In this document: piece by piece, positions 57,579-64,000 of the stretch
Position numbering within the stretch: position 1 is the first letter of the stretch
How the letters are laid out: each line of letters opens with the position of its first letter
Assembly: GCF_008327685.1 (NCBI RefSeq)
Contig: NZ_BDDE01000020.1
Span: 186,001 to 250,000, forward strand
Direction: 5' to 3'
DNA from: Actinomadura sp. K4S16
Lineage (GTDB): Bacteria > Actinomycetota > Actinomycetes > Streptosporangiales > Streptosporangiaceae
Length of the DNA: 64,000 nt
The notes under the pieces: generated by a model
The model's database searches: none
Seen by the model: only the letters and a program-made list of their open reading frames with translations
Told to the model about the DNA's origin: nothing
Translations under genes and position numbers: made by a program

Positions 57579-59723
57579 TCACGCGCCCAGGTTCGGCAGG
57601 ATCCGCGCCAGGCGGCGGGGGAGCCACCAGTTGGCCTCGCCCACCAGCACCATCAGCGACGGGACGAGCACGAGCCGCACGACCGTCGCGTCCAGGATGA
57701 CGCTGAACGCGAGCCCCACGGCGAGCATCTTGATGGCCACGGTGGGCGTCACGGTGAAGCCCAGGAACACCAGCGTCATGATCAGCGCGGCGCTGGAGAT
57801 GACGCGTCCGGTGATGGCGAGGCCGGTGCCCACGGACTCGGTGTTGTCACGGGAGACCCGCCACGCCTCCGCGATCCGGGAGAGCAGGAAGATCTCGTAG
57901 TCCATGGACAGCCCGAAGACGATCGCGAACATCATCATCGGCACGTAGGACTCGATCGGCACCGGGCCGGGCAGGCCGAGCAGCCCGTCCCCCCAGCCCC
58001 ACTGGAAGGCCGCGACCAGCGCGCCGTAGGACGCCGCGGTCGTGAGCAGGTTGAGGACGACGGCCTTGAGCGGCACCAGCAGGCTCCGGAACACGACCAT
58101 CAGCAGCAGGAACGCCGCCACCAGCACGATCCCGATGATGATCGGCAGCCGCGCCTCGACGGTGTCGCGGAAGTCGAACCCGCCCGCGACGGCGCCGGTG
58201 ACGTACCCCTTGGCCCCCGTGCCGGCGAGGGCGTCCGGCAGCGTGCGCTCGGTCAGCGCGGCGAACAGCTCGCCGGTCGCCGCCGTCTGCGGACCGGTGG
58301 CCGGCGTCACCGTCGTGACCAGGATCTTCTTCTCCAGGCCCGGCGCGGGCGGGGTTAAGGAGGCGATCCCCGGCGTGTCCCGGAGTTCGCGGTCGAGGCC
58401 ACCGGTGATCTGGTCCGCCGACGCGGTCGCGCGGCGCCCGTCGACCACGAGGGAGAAGGTGCCGTTGGCCCCGGGCCCGAACCCCGGCCCGCTCGCGCCC
58501 GCGATCCAGTCGTAGGCCGTGCGGGTCGTGCTGCCGACGGGATCGGCCCCCTCGTCGACGTGCCCCAGCCGCATCCAGAAGAGCGGCACCGACATCAGCG
58601 CCAGCAGCCCGGCCCCCGCGATCAGGAACGGCCACGGCCGCCGCGAGACCAGCCTTGCGTAGCGGAGCCAGCGGTCCCGCTTGCCCGACGACTCGGCGAC
58701 GGGACGGCGCACGCGGAACCGGTCGACGCGGTGCCCGAGCAGCGCCAGCGCCGCCGGCGTCAGCGTCAGGGCCGCGGCGGACGCGACGGCGACCCCGACG
58801 GCCCCGGCGAAGCCGAGCTTGCCGACGAAGGCGAGCCCGCCCGCGTACAGGCTGAGCAGGGCCACCGCCACGGTGATCGCCGCGATCAGCACCGCGTGCC
58901 CGGCGGTCGCGGTGGCCCGCACGGCCGCCTCCCGGGGGCGCCCGCCGTCCATCAGGTCCTGCCGGAACCGCGTGATCAGGAACAGCGCGTAGTCGACCCC
59001 GACGCCCAGCCCGATCATGATCGCCAGCCCCGTCGCCGAGGTGCCGAACGTCACCACGCCCGCGATCATGCCCAGGACGCCGATGCCCGTCCCGACCCCG
59101 ACCAGCGCGGTGCCGATCGGCAGCAGCGCGGCCAGGACGCTGCCGAACGCGAAGAGCAGGACCAGCAGGGCGGCGCCGAGAGCGACCGCCTCGCCGAAGG
59201 GCTGGACGGGAGGCGGGCGGACGACCTGGTCCAGGCCCCCGCCGTACGCGACCCCGACGCCGTCCGCGCGAGCGGGCTCGGTGGCCTGGTCGAGCCGGCG
59301 GGTGTAGGGGTAGCCGAGGGTCATCAGGTCCACGTCGAAGGACACGACCGTGTAGGCCGTGCGGCCGTCCGCGCTGGTCACCAGGCCGGACGCGGTAATG
59401 ACGTGGGGCAGCGTCTTCAGGGCGGCGATGGTCTGCCCGACCGCCCGCCCGCGGTCGGCGATCGTGCCGGAGCCGACATGGAACACGACCTTGCCGGTCG
59501 GCCACGCGGCCGCGGGGTCGGTGGTCCTGAGCAGTTCCGCCCCGACGGCCGACGGCGTCTCCGGCAGGCTGACCTCGTCGTCGTAGGTGGCGTTGACGGC
59601 CCTCTGCCCGCCCAGCGCCGCGCCCAGCAGCACGAGCCAGGCCACGAGCACCCAGACCGGGCGGCGCGCGCAGAACGCCCCGATGCGGGCCATCGCAGAG
59701 CCGAGCGGCGCAGCCGAAGCCAC
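57579..59723 (-). CDS. MMPL/RND-type membrane transporter
   Basis: 714 residues with about twelve membrane helices in the 1+5, 1+5 layout and two extracytoplasmic domains. GLGVGVDYALFLITRFRQ (helix 4) and FGLSMDYEIFLLSRIAEAW (helix 10) carry the proton-relay Asp/Tyr pairs of MMPL proteins. In actinobacteria such proteins export lipids, glycolipids or drugs. Start at 59723 or 59693. Upstream of the lipase on the same strand. Confidence 0.9.
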   Translation of the reverse strand: MASAAPLGSAMARIGAFCARRPVWVLVAWLVLLGAALGGQRAVNATYDDEVSLPETPSAVGAELLRTTDPAAAWPTGKVVFHVGSGTIADRGRAVGQTIAALKTLPHVITASGLVTSADGRTAYTVVSFDVDLMTLGYPYTRRLDQATEPARADGVGVAYGGGLDQVVRPPPVQPFGEAVALGAALLVLLFAFGSVLAALLPIGTALVGVGTGIGVLGMIAGVVTFGTSATGLAIMIGLGVGVDYALFLITRFRQDLMDGGRPREAAVRATATAGHAVLIAAITVAVALLSLYAGGLAFVGKLGFAGAVGVAVASAAALTLTPAALALLGHRVDRFRVRRPVAESSGKRDRWLRYARLVSRRPWPFLIAGAGLLALMSVPLFWMRLGHVDEGADPVGSTTRTAYDWIAGASGPGFGPGANGTFSLVVDGRRATASADQITGGLDRELRDTPGIASLTPPAPGLEKKILVTTVTPATGPQTAATGELFAALTERTLPDALAGTGAKGYVTGAVAGGFDFRDTVEARLPIIIGIVLVAAFLLLMVVFRSLLVPLKAVVLNLLTTAASYGALVAAFQWGWGDGLLGLPGPVPIESYVPMMMFAIVFGLSMDYEIFLLSRIAEAWRVSRDNTESVGTGLAITGRVISSAALIMTLVFLGFTVTPTVAIKMLAVGLAFSVILDATVVRLVLVPSLMVLVGEANWWLPRRLARILPNLGA

Positions 59724-59842
59724 AGGACCCCCAGAAAGCCGACAGACCTACCCGCAGTCATGCCGCCCCCCTTGCGCCCTAGTCGCGACCGGCGCGTTCT
59801 TGGACGATCGCTGCACGTCCCATGACCTCGCCGGGGTGCCGG

Positions 59843-62599
59843 TCAGCGCTCACCATCGACCAGAAGGCTCGCGGGGGCGCCGCCGCGCTGGAGCTGCTTG
59901 CGCGAGGTGATCCCGAGCTTGCCGAACGTCTTGCGCAGGTGCCATTCCACGGTGCGCGGGCTGATGAACAGCCGGGCCCCGATCTCCGGATTCGTCAGGC
60001 CCTCCCGGACGAGCCGGACGATCTGCGCCTCCTGCGGCGTGAGCTCGCTCGCCGCCTCGCCGGCCCGTTTGCGGACGTTCTCCCCCGTGGCCTGCAGCTC
60101 GCGGGCCGCCCGCTTGGCGAAGGCGTCCATCCCCATCACGGTGAACGACTCGTGGGCGATCCTGAGCTGCTCGCGCGCGTCCCCCTTGCGCCCTTCGCGG
60201 CGCAGCCACTCGCCGTACAGGAGGTGGGCGCGGGCCAGTTCGCCGCGCACACCCGTCCGCCCGAGCAGGTCGATCGCCTCGCGGTGCCGGTCCTCCGCCG
60301 CCGTGCCGGTGCTGAGGAGGGCCCGCGAGCGCGCGTGGACGCCCAGCGCCCAGTCCGTCCCGGCCGGGACCGTCACCTCGGTGAGCCGCCGGAGGGCCGC
60401 TGCGGCGCGTTCGGGCTCACCGCTCCCGGCCGCCGCCTCGATGTACTCCACCAGCGCCCAAGGTGCGCTCCCCACGTCCGCCGGACGGTCCTCCCCGGCC
60501 TCCGGGACGGCGGCCAGCGCCTCCTCGTACCGGCCGAGGCCGTTGGCCAGCAGGGCCTCGGCCCACGCGCCGACCGTGAGCCCGTTCCCCTCTCCCCGGC
60601 GCACCGCCTCCGCCGCGACGGCCCGCCGCAGCGCCGCGCCCTCGGCCTCGCGGCCCCGCCAGGCCGACACCAGCAGCGCGCCGTACGGCGGCGCGGGGCT
60701 CCCGATCGCCTCGGAGAGCGCCGCGACCTCCTCGACCAGCCCCTCGGCGGCGGCCAGGTCGCCCGCGAACACGTCCACGGCGATCCGCTGGGTCAGCGCG
60801 AGAGGCAGCGCCGTGGTCTGCCCGGACTCCCTCGCGAGCCGGACGTGCCGGGCGGCGAGCACGTCCCACGTCTCCAGATCCCACAGCGCCGCGGCCATGA
60901 TCCCCGCCGGCCAGAGCCAGCGCAGCCCGTCCTCCTCCGACAGGCCGGGGCCGCGGAAGATCCGCATCGCGGCCGTCAGGGCCGGCGCCCCGGCGGCGAG
61001 GCCCTCGGTGATCCGCAGCGCCAAGCCGTCCAGCAGGAGATCGGCCGGCCGCGGCGGCTCGGGCGGCGGCGGAGCGGACCGCGCGGCCGCCGCCTCGACC
61101 TCCCCGGCGGCCCCGTCCGGCGGCGGCCCGGCGAACAGCGCCGCGTTGATCGCCTCCAGGTACGTCTCGCGCGCCGTCGCTGGGTCCTGCGGAGCCAGCC
61201 GCCGGGCCGCGTCGAGCAGCATGCGCGGAGCCTCACGGCCCCGGTCCATCGTGAAGGCGATCTGCGCCCGCAGCAGTTCGACCTGGCCGCGCCGCCCCTG
61301 ATCGAGGGGGACGGCCTCCGCGACCGACAGGAGCCTGAGCGCCGTCTCCGGAGACCCGGCCTGGTGCGTCACCCGCGCGGCGGCCAGCGCGCGCTGCTGC
61401 CGCCGGACGTGGTCGGGCGTCAGCTCCACCGCCCGCGCGAGGAACGCGGCCGCCGCGGCCAGCCCACCGCGCGCCTGCGCCCGGCCGGCGGAACGCTCCA
61501 GCTCCGCCGCGACCTCCTCGTCCGGGGCCTCCGCGCCCTGCGCCGCATGCCACACGCGGCGCTCGGGCTCGTGCTCCGGATCGGTGACCTCGGCCAATAC
61601 GCGATGCGTGGCGCGCCGGTCCTCCGGCGACGCCGCCCAGTACACGGCGGAGCGCACCAGCGGATGCCGGAACCGCACCCGGTCGTCGATCTCGACGAGC
61701 TGCGCCTCGACGGCCGGCGACGCCGCCTCGAGCCCGATCCCGAGCCGGTCGGCGGCCCGCCACAGCAGGACCGGCCGCCCGCCCGGCTCCGCCGCCGCGA
61801 CCAGCAGCAGCCGCCGCGTCGGCTCCGGCAGCTCCTCCAGCCGCCGCTGGTAGGAGACCTGGAGGAGGCTTGCGAGCGCCCCGATGTCCGGTACCCCGTA
61901 TCCGCCCGCGAGATGCTTCAGGGTCGCTTCCTTAGGCAGCTCAAGGAGGGCCAGCGGATTGCCCCGCGTCTCGGCCACGAACCGGTCGAGCACCTGCTCG
62001 TCCATCGTGCCCGGCATGGAGGTGCGGACCAGTTCCCGCGCGTCCTCGTGCGGCAGGCCCGTGACCGTCATCTCGGGCAGTCCGGCGAGATCGTCCTCGG
62101 GCTGCCTCGCCGCGAAGACCACCCCGACCGACTCCGTGTGCAGCCTCCGGGCCGCGAACGCCAGCGCCTGCACCGACGCCCGGTCGAGCCAGTGGACGTC
62201 GTCCACCAGGCAGAGGAGGGGACGTTTATGGGCGGCCTCGGCGAGAAGGCCCAGGATGGCCAGGCCGACCAGAAAGCGGTCGGGCACGCGTCCGGAGCTC
62301 AGCCCGAGCGCGGCGTGCAACGCCTCCTGCTGGGGAGCGGGGAGCGCTGCGAGCCCGTCGGAAAGGGGGGCGCAGAGCCGGTGCAGGCCCGCGAAGGCCA
62401 GCTCCGTCTCGGACGGCACACCCGTGACCCGCACCGTCCGCATCCCGGGCGCTCGCTCGGACAGGTACTCCAGCAGGGCCGTCTTCCCGATTCCGGGTTC
62501 GCCGTGGAGCACCAGGGCCCGGCTCTCACCACCGCGGACCCCGTTCAGGAGCGCGTCCAGCTCCGCGCACTCCCCGCGTCGACCTCGTAGCACCGGCAC
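59843..62599 (-). CDS. Large LuxR-family (LAL) regulator with AAA ATPase domain
   Basis: 918 residues. Walker A GEPGIGKT is at 33-40 and Walker B LLCLVDDVHWLD near 130, in an AAA_16 domain; the middle is TPR-like helical; the C-terminal LuxR helix-turn-helix is LTPQEAQIVRLVREGLTNPEIGARLFISPRTVEWHLRKTFGKLG. This is the MalT/LAL build used as pathway activators in actinomycetes. It is divergent from the reductase-like gene at 62846, a likely target. Confidence 0.92.
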   Translation of the reverse strand: MPVLRGRRGECAELDALLNGVRGGESRALVLHGEPGIGKTALLEYLSERAPGMRTVRVTGVPSETELAFAGLHRLCAPLSDGLAALPAPQQEALHAALGLSSGRVPDRFLVGLAILGLLAEAAHKRPLLCLVDDVHWLDRASVQALAFAARRLHTESVGVVFAARQPEDDLAGLPEMTVTGLPHEDARELVRTSMPGTMDEQVLDRFVAETRGNPLALLELPKEATLKHLAGGYGVPDIGALASLLQVSYQRRLEELPEPTRRLLLVAAAEPGGRPVLLWRAADRLGIGLEAASPAVEAQLVEIDDRVRFRHPLVRSAVYWAASPEDRRATHRVLAEVTDPEHEPERRVWHAAQGAEAPDEEVAAELERSAGRAQARGGLAAAAAFLARAVELTPDHVRRQQRALAAARVTHQAGSPETALRLLSVAEAVPLDQGRRGQVELLRAQIAFTMDRGREAPRMLLDAARRLAPQDPATARETYLEAINAALFAGPPPDGAAGEVEAAAARSAPPPPEPPRPADLLLDGLALRITEGLAAGAPALTAAMRIFRGPGLSEEDGLRWLWPAGIMAAALWDLETWDVLAARHVRLARESGQTTALPLALTQRIAVDVFAGDLAAAEGLVEEVAALSEAIGSPAPPYGALLVSAWRGREAEGAALRRAVAAEAVRRGEGNGLTVGAWAEALLANGLGRYEEALAAVPEAGEDRPADVGSAPWALVEYIEAAAGSGEPERAAAALRRLTEVTVPAGTDWALGVHARSRALLSTGTAAEDRHREAIDLLGRTGVRGELARAHLLYGEWLRREGRKGDAREQLRIAHESFTVMGMDAFAKRAARELQATGENVRKRAGEAASELTPQEAQIVRLVREGLTNPEIGARLFISPRTVEWHLRKTFGKLGITSRKQLQRGGAPASLLVDGER

Positions 62600-62845
62600 C
62601 CACCCGATCGGTTCGTCCCTATCTGTAATACCTGGTCGGACCGCATTACGGGAGTGCGAGGACGTTCCGATCCCCTGGGGCCCCGTTCCGCCGTTCCCGG
62701 GGATCCCCCAGTGACCAGGCCAGGGTCACACCCTGGTTCCCTCCGGGGCTAGTCCGGTGACAGTAGAGGTGAAGGCGAAAAGCGGACACGCACTGCACGC
62801 CCCGGCCGCCTGACCGTGCGGCCACTCAACGAGAAGGGCTCCCTC

Positions 62846-63601
62846 ATGAAGATCGTCGTCATCGGCGGCACCGGCCTGATCGGGTCGAAGCTGATCGCGA
62901 ACCTGACCGCGCAGGGCCACGAGGCCGTCCCCGCCGCGCCGAACACCGGCGTCAACACCCTCACCGGCGAGGGCCTCGCCGACGTCCTCACCGGCGCCTC
63001 GGTCGTGGTCGACGTGTCGAACTCCCCGTCCTTCGAGGACGAGGCCGTCCTGAACTTCTTCGAGACCTCGACCGGAAACCTGCTCGCCGCCGAGGAGAAG
63101 GCGGGCGTCGGCCACCACGTCGCCCTGTCGATCGTGGGCGCGGAGCGCCCGCCGGCACGCGGCTACTTCACCGCGAAGATCGCCCAGGAGAGCCTGATCG
63201 AGAAGTCGCCGATCCCGTACTCGATCGTCCACGCGACGCAGTTCTTCGAGTTCACCAGGGCCATCGCCGACGAGGCCACCGCCGACGGCAAGGTCCGCAT
63301 GGCCCCGGTCTTCTACCAGCCCATGGCAGGCGACGACGTCGCCGAACAGGTCGCCCGCGTCGCGACCGGCTCCCCCGTGAACGGCCGCGTCGAGATCGCC
63401 GGCCCCGACCGCTACCGCATGGACGACTTCTTCCGCGAGGCCCTGGCCGCGTGGAACGACCCCCGCGAAGTCGTCACCGACCCGAACGCCCACTACTTCG
63501 GCGCTCCCCTGGAGGAGCACAGCCTCGTCCCCCTGGGCGAAGCCACCCTGGGCAAGCACCACTACAACACCTGGCCCGGCCGCCTTCAGTCCCCGAAGTA
63601 A
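62846..63601 (+). CDS. NAD(P)-binding NmrA/SDR-like protein
   Basis: 251 residues of atypical short-chain type: KIVVIGGTGLIGSKLI at the N-terminus is the GxxGxxG Rossmann motif, then a NmrA-like layout with VALSIVGAERPPARGYFTAKIAQESLIEKSPIPYSIVHATQFFEF. It likely reduces or senses NAD(P)-linked substrates; many relatives lack clear catalytic activity. Start at ATG 62846. Divergent from the LAL regulator. Confidence 0.85.
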   Translation: MKIVVIGGTGLIGSKLIANLTAQGHEAVPAAPNTGVNTLTGEGLADVLTGASVVVDVSNSPSFEDEAVLNFFETSTGNLLAAEEKAGVGHHVALSIVGAERPPARGYFTAKIAQESLIEKSPIPYSIVHATQFFEFTRAIADEATADGKVRMAPVFYQPMAGDDVAEQVARVATGSPVNGRVEIAGPDRYRMDDFFREALAAWNDPREVVTDPNAHYFGAPLEEHSLVPLGEATLGKHHYNTWPGRLQSPK

Positions 63602-63683
63602 CCGCACCCTCCCAGCGAAGCGTCGCCGCCCGCCTGGGGGCAGGGCGGGCGGCGAAGGACGTCATGGCTCTACGGGCTCGGGG

Positions 63684-63926
63684 TTAGAACGGGGAGCGGC
63701 TGCGGGCGCGCCGTCCGGCCTCGCCGCTGCGTCCCACGGCACGCGAGGAGCTGCGGAACGGCTTGCTCAGCAGCCGCCCGAGGCCGCCAGGGGCCGAAGA
63801 GCCCGCACGTGATCCCACGCCCAGCGCGCGTTGGGTGCCCCGCTGCGGATGCCGGGAGAGCCTCGGCAGCAGGAACGCCAGAACCAGCAGAACCGCACAG
63901 ACCCCTACGATCGCGACGATAACCAT
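63684..63926 (-). CDS. Small conserved membrane protein (DUF6411-like)
   Basis: 80 residues: MVIVAIVGVCAVLLVLAFLLPRLSRHPQRGTQRALGVGSRAG, one membrane helix (1-20) then a basic, Gly/Ser-rich cytosolic tail (LGRLLSKPFRSSSRAVGRSGEAGRRARSRSPF). I recall near-identical proteins in other actinobacteria, so it is likely real. AAAGGGCGGAG stands before the ATG at 63926. Function is unknown. Confidence 0.7.
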   Translation of the reverse strand: MVIVAIVGVCAVLLVLAFLLPRLSRHPQRGTQRALGVGSRAGSSAPGGLGRLLSKPFRSSSRAVGRSGEAGRRARSRSPF

Positions 63927-64000
63927 GAACTCCGCCCTTTCAGCTGCTTACCGGTCGGAGCCGCTTTACCCGCACTAGACCCGGACATGCAGCCGCCCAT

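Noticed and set aside
58560..62590. Long plus-strand frames opposite the MMPL and LAL genes
   Set aside because: They are antisense to well-defined proteins, with low-complexity Arg/Gln/Pro composition.

Overview
The window is about 64 kb of chromosome from a very GC-rich actinobacterium. Strong third-position GC, actinobacterial families (the RecR/YbaB/DnaX cluster with the SRP RNA, tadA with its actinobacterial partner gene, SARP, LAL and CU044_5270-type proteins), many GTG/TTG starts and many one-component regulators suggest the Streptosporangiales, most likely Actinomadura or a close relative. That placement is inference. No rRNA, CRISPR array, transposase or phage integrase was seen.

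Layout. 1-8 kb: the 3' end of a DNA polymerase sliding clamp, a repeat-rich spacer, an MFS pump with a divergent HxlR regulator, a XRE-cupin regulator, an alpha/beta hydrolase with a divergent MarR regulator over twin palindromes, a B3/B4-domain protein coupled to an EamA transporter, and a membrane-anchored orphan. 8-16 kb: tRNA-Ser(CGA), tadA with its partner gene plus a second diverged copy of that partner, a Tat-exported phosphoesterase, upp and several small conserved proteins, then XRE-TPR and GntR regulators. 16-22 kb: a CynX/NimT-type MFS protein, an ATPase coupled to a blasticidin-S-deaminase-like enzyme, an SMP-30/Lrp divergent pair, tRNA-Ser(GGA) and a DUF952 protein. 22-26.5 kb: the housekeeping cluster of SRP RNA, dnaX, ybaB/ebfC, recR and a DUF5063 gene.

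26.5-35 kb: an ECF sigma factor with an overlapping CU044_5270 membrane protein, a TetR/flavin monooxygenase divergent pair, an LLM-type oxidoreductase, an HxlR regulator, a lower-GC membrane protein coupled to a small peptidoglycan-binding protein, and a secreted beta-rich protein. 35-38 kb: lysC and asd, the entry to the aspartate-family amino acids, separated by a strong terminator. 38-48 kb: TetR, MarR, MerR and LysR regulators with their neighbours, an S9 peptidase, an M15-like secreted protein, a class A beta-lactamase-like protein and a PLP lyase.

48-52.6 kb holds the most interesting structure. A three-gene LysR/Gfo-Idh-MocA/quinone-reductase cassette sits between two perfect 20-bp direct repeats. 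The repeats correspond to the last codons of the neighbouring catalase gene. The distal copy still carries an in-frame TAA two codons further on, which looks like the displaced catalase stop, and the catalase frame now reads on into the cassette.

52.7-64 kb: a SARP/BTAD regulator divergent from a haloacetate-dehalogenase-like hydrolase with SARP-type heptamer repeats between them, cell-wall amidase, lipase and MMPL transporter genes, a large LAL regulator divergent from an NAD(P)-binding reductase-like gene, and a small conserved membrane protein.
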